Shown here piece after piece: positions 29,810-37,823 of a stretch of DNA of 64,000 nt. This DNA comes from Streptomyces sp. CA-278952 (lineage in GTDB: Bacteria > Actinomycetota > Actinomycetes > Streptomycetales > Streptomycetaceae). The translations under genes were made by a program, and so were the position numbers. Under the pieces are notes generated by a model. That model had not been told where the DNA came from. It did no database searches and saw nothing but the letters and a program-made list of their open reading frames with translations. Position 1 is the first letter of the stretch, and each line of letters begins with the position of its first letter. The stretch lies in assembly GCF_028747205.1 (NCBI RefSeq), contig NZ_CP112880.1:5456001-5520000 (forward strand), in the 5' to 3' direction.

Positions 29810-30883
29810 TCAGCGCGGCAGCACCATCACGTACGCCGCCGGCTCCCGGTCCGCGGCCGCCATCAGCGCCGTCCGCACCACCGTCGCCTGCTGGTCCGCC
29901 GCCTCGCGCAGCTTCCTCGGCGTGAGGTGGACGACCGTGACCCCGAGCCGCTCCAGATGCTCCCGCTTCGCGGCGTACGCGGACCACTGCGGGTCCGCCT
30001 CCGTCCGGTCCCCCCGGCCATGCGCGCCGTACCGGGGCGCCCGGGCGTCCAGCTCCACCGCCACGGCCTGGTCGGGCCAGTAGGCGTCGACCCCGCCGAG
30101 CAGGGGCCCGCCCGGCAGCCGCAGCTCCACGTTCCACAGCGGCTCCGGCAGCCCGTACTCGCGCACCATCGCGTACAGCCGCGCCTCCGCCACGGCCCGC
30201 CCCTCGGCCAGCAGCGCATCGACCGCGCCCACCACGGCGGGCCGCCCCAGCAGCTTCGCCTCGCTCAACTCCCGTACCACTGCGGCCGGTTCGCAGTGCC
30301 CGTCGCGCACCGCCTCGGTCAGCAGCCGCCGGACGACGGCCGCGTCGGCCGTGTCCGCGACGGCGTCCGCCAGGGCCCGCTCCACGGGTGCGACGGGCAC
30401 CTCGCCCACCCGCACCGGGTTCGGCATCGAGGCGGTCCGCAACACCTCCACGAACCGGGTGGACCGCAGCCGCCTGGTGCGCGGGACCAGCACGTCGATC
30501 CGGTGCAGCGCCTCCACGTCCCCGGCCGCGGCGAAGCCGTACAGCGCAAGCGCGGCCACCCCGGTGAGCATCGACTCGCCGTACCCCGCGTCCGCGGGGC
30601 CCCCCGGAGCGCGCCGCGCGGAGGCCGGCGGACGCCCCGCGTAGAGCAGCGCCCCGCGCAGCCGCTCCCGGCCGGTGGGCGGGTCCGGGTGCAGCAGATA
30701 GACCCCCGGCAGCAGGTGCTGCCAGGGCCCACCGGGCAGACACTGGGCGGACGTCTGCGCGGCGGACACTCCCCGCGCCCGCAACTGGGCGGCGGACAGG
30801 ACACGGTGCGTGACGTCCTCGAGGTGAAGGGGGAGGCCGGGGTGGCCGGGGAGACGGGGGGAGAGCGGGGCGTTCTGGGTCAT
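29810..30883 (-). CDS. AbiEi/DUF559-like protein (hypothetical)
   Basis: A 357-residue protein. The N-terminal third resembles the winged-helix domain of AbiEi-like proteins (VLSAAQLRARGVSAA, then PGGPWQHLLPGVYLLHPDPP). The C-terminal 110 residues resemble the DUF559/Vsr-type PD-(D/E)XK nuclease fold: DAYWPDQAVAVELDAR, YAAKREHLERLGVTVVHLTP. ATG at 30883 (MTQNAPLS) is chosen because sequence upstream in the frame is not coding-like, though no clear ribosome-binding site is seen. Such solitary genes are common in Streptomyces; they lack an AbiEii toxin partner, as here. A role in defence or DNA handling is possible but unproven. Confidence 0.75.
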   Translation of the reverse strand: MTQNAPLSPRLPGHPGLPLHLEDVTHRVLSAAQLRARGVSAAQTSAQCLPGGPWQHLLPGVYLLHPDPPTGRERLRGALLYAGRPPASARRAPGGPADAGYGESMLTGVAALALYGFAAAGDVEALHRIDVLVPRTRRLRSTRFVEVLRTASMPNPVRVGEVPVAPVERALADAVADTADAAVVRRLLTEAVRDGHCEPAAVVRELSEAKLLGRPAVVGAVDALLAEGRAVAEARLYAMVREYGLPEPLWNVELRLPGGPLLGGVDAYWPDQAVAVELDARAPRYGAHGRGDRTEADPQWSAYAAKREHLERLGVTVVHLTPRKLREAADQQATVVRTALMAAADREPAAYVMVLPR

Positions 30884-31094
30884 GTCCCGGGGTTTCCCGC
30901 CCGTGGAGGCTGCCCTAACCCCTGTTACACGCCCGTCGACAATCCCGGACAACGCCGTCCTAAAGTACGGACGTTCGACAACCGAAAAGGGCCGTCGCGC
31001 CGGGAATCGGGGAGGGGCGTCTCGGCCGGGTGTACGAGCGCCGCTTTCACGCCGCACGCACGCCCCGCCCGAGCGCCCCTCATCCCGTCCCTGC

Positions 31095-33698
31095 TCAGGC
31101 GGCGGCCCGGTCGCACTCCTGGCCGCGCAGCGCCCGCGCGAGATCGTCCCGGGCCTCCAGCACCAGTCGCCGCAGCGCCGGGGCGGCGTCCTCGTGCTCG
31201 CCCAGCCAGGCGTCGGTCGCCGCGAGGGTCGCGGGGCTGTCCTGGAGGCCGGGGAACATCCCCCGCACCACGTGCATGCCGATCTGGATGGACCGCTCCG
31301 CCCAGATCCGCTCGATCACCTCGAAGTAGCGGTGCGCGTACGGGGCGAGCAGCTCCCGCTGGGAGGGCTGCCCGAAGCCGGTGATCGTCGCCTCGACCAG
31401 CGCGTTGGACAGCTTGTCCGACTCCACGACCGCCGCCCACGCCTGCGCCTTGACCGCCTCCGAGGGGCGCGAGGCCAGGCACCGTACGTGGTGGCGCTTG
31501 CCGGAGGCCGTGTCGTCGCGGGCCAGCTCGGCGTCGATCGCCGTCTCGTTCGCCACGCCGTGCGAGGCCAGCGGGGAGAGGAAGGACCAGCGCAGCTCCT
31601 GGTCGACGTCGAGACCCTCGATCCGGGCCGTGCCCTCCAGCAGCCCGCCCAGCAGCAGGAAGTCCTCCTCGGACGAGGCGACCGCCGCGAAGAAGCGGGC
31701 CCAGGTCAGCTGGTGCTGGCTGCCCGGCTCGGCGGTCCGCAGCTCGTGCAGCGCGCCGTCGGCCAGCGCCCGGCCACCCTCCTCGCGCCAGTCGGGGGCC
31801 GCGTAGTTGACCAGCGCGGACTGCGCCCAGGCGTGCAGCATCTGGAGGACGCCGATGTCGCTCTCCCGCCCGGCGAACGCCAGCACCAGCGCGACGAAGT
31901 CGCGGGCCGGCAGAGCCGCGTCCCGGGTCAGGTTCCACAGGGCCGACCAGCACAGGGCACGGGCCAGCGGGTCCGTGATCTCGCCCAGGTGGTCGCGCAG
32001 CGTGGCCAGCGACCCCTCGTCGAACCGCACCTTGCAGTACGTGAGGTCGTCGTCGTTGACCAGGATCAGGTCGGGCCGCTCGGAGCCGGCCAGGGCCTCC
32101 ACCACGCTCCGCTCACCGGCCACGTCCACCTCGGCGCGCGCGTAACGCGTCAGCTCGCCCTCGGGCGTACGCCGGTACAGGCCGACCGCGACGCGGTGCG
32201 GGCGCAGCTCCGGGTACGCGGCGGTGGCCTCCTGGACGACGGCCAGCTCGGCCAGCTTCCCGTCCGCGTCGTACGTCGGCACGGGGGTGAGCACGTTGAC
32301 GCCCGCCGTCTGGAGCCACGAGCGCGACCAGGCCGTCATGTCGCGCCCGGACGTCTCGGCCAGCACCGACAGCAGGTCGCCCAGGCGCGTGTTGCCGTAG
32401 GCGTGGCTCTTGAAGTAGCGCCGGGCGCCTTCGAGGAACGCGTCGCGCCCCACGTACGCCACCAGCTGCTTGAGCACGGAGGCGCCCTTGGCGTACGTGA
32501 TCCCGTCGAAGTTCAGCTTGGCGTCCTCCAGGTCACGGATGTCCGCCGTGATGGGGTGGGTGGAGGGCAGCTGGTCGGCGCGGTAGGCCCATGCCTTGCG
32601 GTTGTTGGCGAAGGTGATCCAGCCGTTGGTGAAGCGGGTCGCCTCGACCATCGAGAAGGAGCCCATGAAGTCCGCGAAGGACTCCTTCAGCCACAGGTCG
32701 TCCCACCACTCCATGGTGACCAGGTCGCCGAACCACATGTGCGCCATCTCGTGCAGGATGACGTTGGCACGCCGCTCATAGGCGGCCGAGGTGACCTTGC
32801 CGCGGTAGATGTACTCCTCGCGGAAGGTGACCATGCCCGGGTTCTCCATGGCGCCGAGGTTGTACTCGGGCACGAACGCCTGGTCGTACTTCCCGAAGGG
32901 GTACGGGTAGTCGAAGTGGTCGTGGAAGAAGTCCAGGCCCTGCTTGGTGATCAGGAAGACGTCGTCCGCGTCGAAGTGCTTCGCGAGCCCCTTGCGGCAC
33001 ATCGCGCCGAGCGGGATCTCCAGTGTGGTGCCGTCGTCGAACGTACGGCTGTAGTGATCGCTGACGTAGTGGTACGGGCCGGCGACGACTGCCGTGATGT
33101 ACGTGGAGATCGGCTTCGTCTCGGCGAAGGTCCACACCCCGTCCTTCCGCGACTCCTCGGCCCCGTTGGACCAGACCCGCCAGCCTTCGGGGGCGGTCAC
33201 CCGGAAGCGGTAGGGGGCCTTGAGGTCGGGCTGTTCGAAGTTGGCGAAGACGCGGCGGGCGTCGGCCGGCTCGTACTGCGTGTAGAGGTAGACCTCGCCG
33301 TCCTCCGGGTCGACGAAGCGGTGCATGCCCTCGCCGGTCCGGCTGTACGCGCAGCGGGCGTCGACCACGAGGACGTTCTCGCCCTCGACGAGCCCGTCGA
33401 GGGCCACCCGGGTCCCGTCGAACACGACGGCCGGGTCGAGGGCCGTCCCGTTCAGCGTCACCGCGTCCACCCCCGGGGCCACCAGGTCGGCGAAGGTCGA
33501 GGCGCCCGCACGGGCGGAGCGGAACCGGATCGTGGTGAGCGACCGGAACGTCCGCGGACCGCCGTCCCCGTCGCCCCCGTCGGCCCCCTCGGGCTCGCCG
33601 ACGGCGGACCGCAGGTCGAGTTCGACCTCGTATCCGTCGACGGTCAGCAGCTCGGCCCTCTTCTGGGCCTCGTCGCGGGACAGGTTTTCACCGGGCAC
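31095..33698 (-). CDS. pepN: M1 family aminopeptidase (second PepN paralogue)
   Basis: An 867-residue M1 zinc aminopeptidase. GAMEN is at residues 282-286, the zinc site HEMAH at 316-320 and the third ligand Glu339 (WLKESFADF). It is similar in plan to the aminopeptidase at 21336-23912 but clearly diverged, with an extra acidic glycine-rich insert (EPEGADGGDGDGG) near residue 40. GTG at 33698 follows AAGGAG at five bases. It probably cleaves N-terminal residues from peptides in the cytoplasm; why two paralogues sit 7 kb apart is not clear. Confidence 0.94.
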   Translation of the reverse strand: MPGENLSRDEAQKRAELLTVDGYEVELDLRSAVGEPEGADGGDGDGGPRTFRSLTTIRFRSARAGASTFADLVAPGVDAVTLNGTALDPAVVFDGTRVALDGLVEGENVLVVDARCAYSRTGEGMHRFVDPEDGEVYLYTQYEPADARRVFANFEQPDLKAPYRFRVTAPEGWRVWSNGAEESRKDGVWTFAETKPISTYITAVVAGPYHYVSDHYSRTFDDGTTLEIPLGAMCRKGLAKHFDADDVFLITKQGLDFFHDHFDYPYPFGKYDQAFVPEYNLGAMENPGMVTFREEYIYRGKVTSAAYERRANVILHEMAHMWFGDLVTMEWWDDLWLKESFADFMGSFSMVEATRFTNGWITFANNRKAWAYRADQLPSTHPITADIRDLEDAKLNFDGITYAKGASVLKQLVAYVGRDAFLEGARRYFKSHAYGNTRLGDLLSVLAETSGRDMTAWSRSWLQTAGVNVLTPVPTYDADGKLAELAVVQEATAAYPELRPHRVAVGLYRRTPEGELTRYARAEVDVAGERSVVEALAGSERPDLILVNDDDLTYCKVRFDEGSLATLRDHLGEITDPLARALCWSALWNLTRDAALPARDFVALVLAFAGRESDIGVLQMLHAWAQSALVNYAAPDWREEGGRALADGALHELRTAEPGSQHQLTWARFFAAVASSEEDFLLLGGLLEGTARIEGLDVDQELRWSFLSPLASHGVANETAIDAELARDDTASGKRHHVRCLASRPSEAVKAQAWAAVVESDKLSNALVEATITGFGQPSQRELLAPYAHRYFEVIERIWAERSIQIGMHVVRGMFPGLQDSPATLAATDAWLGEHEDAAPALRRLVLEARDDLARALRGQECDRAAA

Positions 33699-33844
33699 GG
33701 GCACTCCTTCGTGACGCGCGTCAATGTGTCGTGTTCGAACCCATTGATCCTTGCACGCGTCTCCGCCGGGCGGCATGCAGGGAATGGCCGCCGGTCCGGA
33801 GGCGTTCTCGCCCGCAGGTGCAACACGCCTTTCTGAGGAGAGAC

Positions 33845-34495
33845 ATGTCCGAGAACACCCCGGCCAACGGCAAGACCCCGGTCGACTTCTGGTTCGATCC
33901 GCTCTGCCCCTGGGCGTGGATGACCTCGCGCTGGATGCTGGAAGTGGAGAAGGTCCGCGACGTCGAGGTCCGCTGGCACGTGATGAGCCTGGCCGTCCTG
34001 AACGAGGACAAGCTGGACGAGCTGCCGGAGGAGTACCGCGACCTCCTGGAGAACAAGGCCTGGGGCCCGGTCCGGGTCGTCGTCGCCGCCCGGCAGCTCC
34101 ACGGCGACGCGGTCGTCGGCCCCCTCTACACCGCGCTCGGCACCCGCTTCCACAACAACGACGAGGGCCCCACCCGCGAGGCGGTGGCCGCCGCGCTGAA
34201 GGACGTCGGCCTCCCCGCCGACCTCGCGGACTACGCCGACTCCGACCGGTACGACACCGAGCTGCGCGCCTCCCACAAGGAGGGCATCGACAAGGTCGGC
34301 CAGGAGGTCGGCACCCCGGTCATCGCCGTCCCCGGCGCGGACGGCGAGCAGATCGCCTTCTTCGGCCCGGTCGTCACCCCCGCCCCCAAGGGCGAGGAGG
34401 CGGCGAAGCTCTGGGACGGCACGCTGCTGGTCGCCTCCATCCCGGGCTTCTACGAGATCAAGCGAACCCGGACACAGGGCCCGATCTTCGACTGA
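33845..34495 (+). CDS. Rv2466c-like DsbA-family reductase (mycothiol-linked) with monothiol site
   Basis: A 216-residue thioredoxin-fold protein of the DsbA/FrnE group. It matches, from memory of the family, Mycobacterium Rv2466c along its length (VDFWFDPLCPWAW, WHVMSLAVLNED, NKAWGPVRVVVAA, GTPVIAVPG, FFGPVVTP and the end KRTRTQGPIFD). Rv2466c is a mycothiol-dependent reductase that also activates nitro drugs, with a CPWC active site. Here Cys21 is kept but the second Cys is Ala24 (CPWA), so it can work only through a monothiol mechanism, probably a mixed disulfide with mycothiol. ATG 33845 follows GAGGAG. It is divergent from the M1 aminopeptidase gene. Confidence 0.87.
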   Translation: MSENTPANGKTPVDFWFDPLCPWAWMTSRWMLEVEKVRDVEVRWHVMSLAVLNEDKLDELPEEYRDLLENKAWGPVRVVVAARQLHGDAVVGPLYTALGTRFHNNDEGPTREAVAAALKDVGLPADLADYADSDRYDTELRASHKEGIDKVGQEVGTPVIAVPGADGEQIAFFGPVVTPAPKGEEAAKLWDGTLLVASIPGFYEIKRTRTQGPIFD

Positions 34496-34507
34496 CGTCG
34501 GCCGAGT

Positions 34508-34585
34508 CCGTGGCCGCGCGTATCCGCGCAGGTCCATGGCCGCGCGTATCCGCGCAAATCCGTGGCCGTGTGTATCCGCACGGGG
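34508..34585. repeat. 26-bp tandem repeat before the GNAT gene
   Basis: Three contiguous 26-bp copies (34508-34533, 34534-34559, 34560-34585) with core GGCCGCGCGTATCCGCGC. The third copy is changed to GTGTGTATCCGCAC. The core is complementary to the first codons of the downstream acetyltransferase gene (CGGATACGCGC at 34601-34611). Confidence 0.85.
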
Positions 34586-34613
34586 GACGATGCCCCCATG
34601 CGGATACGCGCGG
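34566..34613 (+). promoter_or_regulatory. Hairpin covering the GNAT start codon and ribosome-binding site
   Basis: GTATCCGCA (34572-34580) pairs with TGCGGATAC (34599-34607), and inside it GGGGG (34582-34586) pairs with CCCCC (34593-34597) leaving loop ACGATG; the outer stem extends to 34566/34613 with wobble pairs. The structure hides both the G-rich ribosome-binding site and the ATG at 34598, so translation may be controlled. Function is inference. Confidence 0.5.
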
Positions 34614-35050
34614 GCGAGGCGGCCGAAGCCGCCGCACTGACCGAACTGGCCCTCCGGTCGAAGGGCCACTGGGGGTACGACGCGGAGTTCCTGGCCGCCT
34701 GCCGCGAGGAGTTGACCGTCCGTCCTGCGGACGTGGCGGCCCGGCGGACGGCGGTGGCCGAGGAGGACGGCCGGATCCTGGGCTTCACCACCCTGGACGG
34801 AGAGCCGCCGAGGGGCGCGCTCGGCATGATGTTCGTCGAGCCGGACACCATCGGCAGGGGGGTCGGGCGACGGCTGTTCGCCCACACCATGGACGAGGCC
34901 CGCCGCCTCGGCTTCACCCGCCTCACCATCGACGCCGACCCGAACGCGGAGCGCTTCTACCGGGCCATGGGCGCGGTCCGGATCGGCGTCACCCCGTCCG
35001 GCTCCATCCCGGGCCGCGAACTCCCGCTGCTGGAGATCGCGCCGGCCTGA
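34598..35050 (+). CDS. GNAT family N-acetyltransferase
   Basis: A 150-residue GNAT acetyltransferase. The acetyl-CoA loop is seen as PDTIGRGVGRRLFAHTMDEA (QxxGxG/A-like), with the beta-4/beta-5 region ILGFTTLDGEPPRGALGMMF and the C-terminal NAERFYRAMGAVRIG typical of the fold. The acceptor is unknown; small amines or peptides are usual. Start is taken at ATG 34598, which lies within a strong RNA hairpin. Confidence 0.88.
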   Translation: MRIRAGEAAEAAALTELALRSKGHWGYDAEFLAACREELTVRPADVAARRTAVAEEDGRILGFTTLDGEPPRGALGMMFVEPDTIGRGVGRRLFAHTMDEARRLGFTRLTIDADPNAERFYRAMGAVRIGVTPSGSIPGRELPLLEIAPA

Positions 35051-35069
35051 GGCGGGCCGACAAAGGGCC

Positions 35070-35116
35070 GACAACGGGCCGCCAACGGGCCGAAGGCCGA
35101 CTTCCGGCCCGTTGTC
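35070..35116. terminator. Terminator after the GNAT gene
   Basis: GACAACGGGCCG (35070-35081) pairs perfectly with CGGCCCGTTGTC (35105-35116); a second copy of ACGGGCC lies in the loop. It begins 20 bp after the stop. Confidence 0.65.
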
Positions 35117-35141
35117 AGTGGTGCGCCGTACGGTGAGAGGC

Positions 35142-35489
35142 ATGCGCATCTCACCGGAAATGATCACGATCGACTGTGCCGACCCCCAGGCCCTGGCCGC
35201 CTGGTGGGCCGAGGCGCTGGGCGTCGAGGACACGCAGGACTACGACGCGTTCGTCGTCCTCGCGGCGACCCCGCTGGTCCTCGGCTTCCAGCGGGTCCCC
35301 GAGCCCAAGGCCGCCAAGAACAGGGTCCACGTCGACTTCTCCTCGCCCGACCGCCCGGCCGACGTGGAGCGCCTGGCGAAGCTGGGCGCGACCGTCGTCG
35401 GCGAGCAGTCGATGCAGGGAATGTCCTGGACGGTCCTCAGGGATCCGGAGGGCAACGAGTTCTGCCTCGCCGACGCCGGAAGCCACTGA
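35142..35489 (+). CDS. VOC superfamily (glyoxalase-like) protein
   Basis: A 115-residue protein with the paired beta-alpha-beta-beta-beta fold of vicinal oxygen chelate proteins: ITIDCADPQALAAWWAEALG at the start and TVLRDPEGNEFCLAD at the end are hallmark segments. It could be a small dioxygenase, glyoxalase or binding (resistance) protein; substrate is unknown. ATG 35142 is chosen because it is just after GAGAGG and matches the usual family start. Confidence 0.87.
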   Translation: MRISPEMITIDCADPQALAAWWAEALGVEDTQDYDAFVVLAATPLVLGFQRVPEPKAAKNRVHVDFSSPDRPADVERLAKLGATVVGEQSMQGMSWTVLRDPEGNEFCLADAGSH

Positions 35490-35494
35490 CCCAA

Positions 35495-35557
35495 GGGCTG
35501 TCCCGCCGGGAACAGCGGGACAGCCCGGCGGGGTTCGTGGGACCCGCCGGGTCCCAC
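35495..35557. terminator. Two adjacent hairpins between convergent genes
   Basis: Hairpin 1: GGGCTGTCCCGC (35495-35506) with GCGGGACAGCCC (35515-35526), 12-bp perfect stem. Hairpin 2: GTGGGACCC (35537-35545) with GGGTCCCAC (35549-35557), 9-bp stem. They serve the VOC gene and the convergent oxidoreductase gene respectively. Confidence 0.85.
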
Positions 35558-35562
35558 CGCCG

Positions 35563-36477
35563 CTACCGCGCGCCCGGCTCCGCCGCCTTCTTGAACACCT
35601 CGAAAACGGCCAGGTAGTTCGACTCGCCGTGGCCGTCCTCGATGGCCTGTGCCGCGATCTCCCGCATCAGTCGCGGCTGCCCCGCGTGCACGCCCTGCTC
35701 CTCGCAGGTGAGGGCGATGTGCTCCAGCGCGTTCAGGTTCATGTGCATGGTGCCCAGCTCGCCCGGGTAGTGGCCCGCGTCCAGATCCGGCGCCTGCTCG
35801 ACGAGGGTCGCGTCCACCACCGTGGGCAGGAACCAGTTCACCGCCAGATCGGCGAACTCCTCGGCCCGTACGCCCGCCGAGCCGACGAGCGCGGTGGCGT
35901 GCAGGAAGCCGTTCATCGTCGCGTACATCAGGCCGAGCAGCGCCGCGTTGTGGAGCACCGCGAGCCCGGGATCGGAGCCGAGGTACCGGGGGTCGCCCAG
36001 GCTCGCCAGCGTGGCCCGGTGGGCGTCGAAGACCTCGCGCGGACCGCTGAAGAGGAAGACGGATCCGGGGTCCCCGACGAGGGGCGGCGGCACCATGACC
36101 GCACCGTCCAGGTAGGTGACGCCTCGCTCGGCCGCCCACGAGGCCGCCGCGTGCGCCTCGTTCGGCGTACCGGAGTTGAGGTTGACCAAGGTCCGGCCCG
36201 CCGACGCGCCCCCGGCGGGATCGAGCACCTCGTACAGCGTCGCGTAGTCCTTGAGGCAGACGACGGTGAGAGGGCCGGCGGCAACGGCGTCGGCCACGGA
36301 CCCCGCGAGCCGCGCGCCCCGGGCGACGAGATCCTTGGCCTTCTCCGGGGTGCGGTTCCAGACGGTGGTGGGATGGCCGTTCTTCAGAAGGGCTCCGGCG
36401 AGGGCGAGCCCCATGGGACCGAGGCCGATGACGGTAACGGGATTGTCCTGCGGGCGTGTTGAAGACTGATGTGTCAT
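35563..36477 (-). CDS. NAD(P)-dependent oxidoreductase of the imine reductase / beta-hydroxyacid dehydrogenase type
   Basis: A 304-residue enzyme with an N-terminal Rossmann domain (VTVIGLGPMGLALAGALLKN, then TTVWNRTPEKA) and the all-helical C-terminal dimerisation domain. The segment YLDGAVMVPPPLVGDPG, the phrase LFSGPREVFDAHRATLASLG and the LHNAALLGLMYATMNGFLHA helix are typical of the imine reductase group found in Streptomyces. The lysine used by 6-phosphogluconate/beta-hydroxyacid dehydrogenases is not evident. It is transcribed divergently from a MerR regulator over an 18-bp palindrome, so it is probably induced by a small molecule. ATG 36477 is used; the frame opens six bases earlier with TTG. 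Confidence 0.87.
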   Translation of the reverse strand: MTHQSSTRPQDNPVTVIGLGPMGLALAGALLKNGHPTTVWNRTPEKAKDLVARGARLAGSVADAVAAGPLTVVCLKDYATLYEVLDPAGGASAGRTLVNLNSGTPNEAHAAASWAAERGVTYLDGAVMVPPPLVGDPGSVFLFSGPREVFDAHRATLASLGDPRYLGSDPGLAVLHNAALLGLMYATMNGFLHATALVGSAGVRAEEFADLAVNWFLPTVVDATLVEQAPDLDAGHYPGELGTMHMNLNALEHIALTCEEQGVHAGQPRLMREIAAQAIEDGHGESNYLAVFEVFKKAAEPGAR

Positions 36478-36493
36478 GCGCAATAGGCTGCTG

Positions 36494-36511
36494 TCTCACA
36501 CCGGTGTGAGA
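36494..36511. promoter_or_regulatory. MerR-type operator palindrome
   Basis: TCTCACACCGGTGTGAGA is a perfect 18-bp palindrome in the 59-bp gap between divergent genes. On the minus strand TTGACT (a good -35) sits immediately upstream of it, so the palindrome occupies the promoter spacer, as in MerR-controlled promoters. Confidence 0.75.
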
Positions 36512-36536
36512 GTCAACCGAATGTGGTGGTCGTCAT

Positions 36537-36971
36537 ATGCGCATGGGGGAGTTCGCTCGACGGACGGGCGTCAGCCAGCGTCTGCTGCGCTACTACGAGG
36601 AACAGGGCCTCCTGAGCCCGGCCCGTCGCCCGAGCGGCTACCGCGAGTACGAGGAAGCGGACGTCGTGACCGTACGGGGCATCCGCATGCTGCTGGCCGC
36701 CGGCCTGAACACCGCAGTCATCGCCGAGCTGCTGCCCTGCATGGTCGACGAGGACCGCATCCTGGAGCCGGCCTGCTCCGGCATGCTCCCCGACCTGCAC
36801 CGCGAACGCGCCCGCATCGACGAGGCAGCCGCCGCCCTCCTGGCCGCCCGCAACCGGCTGGACGCGCTGATCGAGCTGACGGCCGAGGGGGGTGTGACCG
36901 ACGAGGAGGCGTGCGTGGCGGTCGGGCGTGTTCAGAGCGGTGATCACCCGGCCGTCGGCGGTCCGAGGTAG
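36537..36971 (+). CDS. MerR family transcriptional regulator
   Basis: A 144-residue MerR protein. The N-terminal winged helix (MRMGEFARRTGVSQRLLRYY, EEQGLLSPARRPSGYREYEE) is followed by a coiled dimerisation helix (ERARIDEAAAALLAARNRLD). Two cysteines in the middle (LLPCMV and EPACSG) could sense metal or thiols, but spacing does not match a known sensor. It should control the divergent oxidoreductase and itself. Its 3' end overlaps the convergent SDR gene by 28 bp. Confidence 0.9.
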   Translation: MRMGEFARRTGVSQRLLRYYEEQGLLSPARRPSGYREYEEADVVTVRGIRMLLAAGLNTAVIAELLPCMVDEDRILEPACSGMLPDLHRERARIDEAAAALLAARNRLDALIELTAEGGVTDEEACVAVGRVQSGDHPAVGGPR

Positions 36972-37723
36972 GTGCCCCCGGAGACGTCGATGGTCTGGCC
37001 GGTTATCCAGCGCCCCCGCGGCCCCGCCAGGAACCCCACCACGTCGGCGACGTCCTCCGGCAGGCCCATGCGCCCGAGCGCGGTGATCGACTCCAGTGCG
37101 GCCACCGCTTCGGGAACGTCGGCGTAGGCGCCGATCATGTCGGTCAGCACCACTCCGGGTTCGACCGTGTTCACGGTGATCCCCCGCTGTCCCAGTTCGT
37201 TGGCGAGCGACGGTCCGAGGGCCGCCAGCGCCGCCTTGCTGACGGTGTAGCCGATCTGCTGGGGATTCGCGATCCGGGTGGCCGCCGAGCCCATGTTGAC
37301 GATCCGCCCACCGTCCCGCAGCAGCGGCAGCGCGCGCTGGACGACGAAGACCGGCGTGCTCACGTTGATCGCCAGCACCCGCGTGAACTCCTCCTCGGTG
37401 AGCTGCCCGATCGACGTGGCCGAGTGAATGCCCGCGTTGTTGACGAGAATGTCCAGGCCGTCCGCGCGGTGCTCCTTGAGCCCGGCCCCGAGCCCCTCGA
37501 ACAGCCGGTCCACCGCCCCGCTCCCGCCGAACAGGGCCCGCACCGTGAAGGCCCTGCCACCGGCCTCGACGATCCGCCCCACGGTCGCGGCGGCTGCCGC
37601 TTCGTTGCCGCCGTAGTGGACCGCGACCAGCGCCCCCTCGGCGGCGAGCCGCAGGGCGACCGCACGCCCGATGCCTCGCGAAGCGCCTGTCACCAGTGCG
37701 GTCCGGCCGTCCAGCTCCCCCAT
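36944..37723 (-). CDS. Short-chain dehydrogenase/reductase (SDR)
   Basis: A 259-residue classical SDR. The cofactor motif TGASRGIGRA is at the N-terminus, NNAG is near residue 90, catalytic Ser is in MGSAATRI and the catalytic pair YTVSK is present; PGVVLTDMI follows. It most likely uses NADPH (basic residues after the glycine motif are weak, so this is not certain). Related to 3-oxoacyl-ACP reductase-like enzymes; substrate unknown. It overlaps the convergent MerR gene by 28 bp. Confidence 0.9.
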   Translation of the reverse strand: MGELDGRTALVTGASRGIGRAVALRLAAEGALVAVHYGGNEAAAAATVGRIVEAGGRAFTVRALFGGSGAVDRLFEGLGAGLKEHRADGLDILVNNAGIHSATSIGQLTEEEFTRVLAINVSTPVFVVQRALPLLRDGGRIVNMGSAATRIANPQQIGYTVSKAALAALGPSLANELGQRGITVNTVEPGVVLTDMIGAYADVPEAVAALESITALGRMGLPEDVADVVGFLAGPRGRWITGQTIDVSGGTYLGPPTAG

Positions 37724-37823
37724 GATCGCCTCTCCGCTCGCGAAGACCGGGCTCCTGGTCGGACCCGGGAACGATTCAGCCTAGGGGGCGTCGGTGGAGC
37801 GTGGTGCTGGATGCGTCGAAACG

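Noticed and set aside
29391..30743. 450-residue minus-strand ORF running through the 18-bp array
   Set aside because: Its first part is an out-of-frame shadow of the AbiEi/DUF559-like gene and its end is repeat-derived low complexity.
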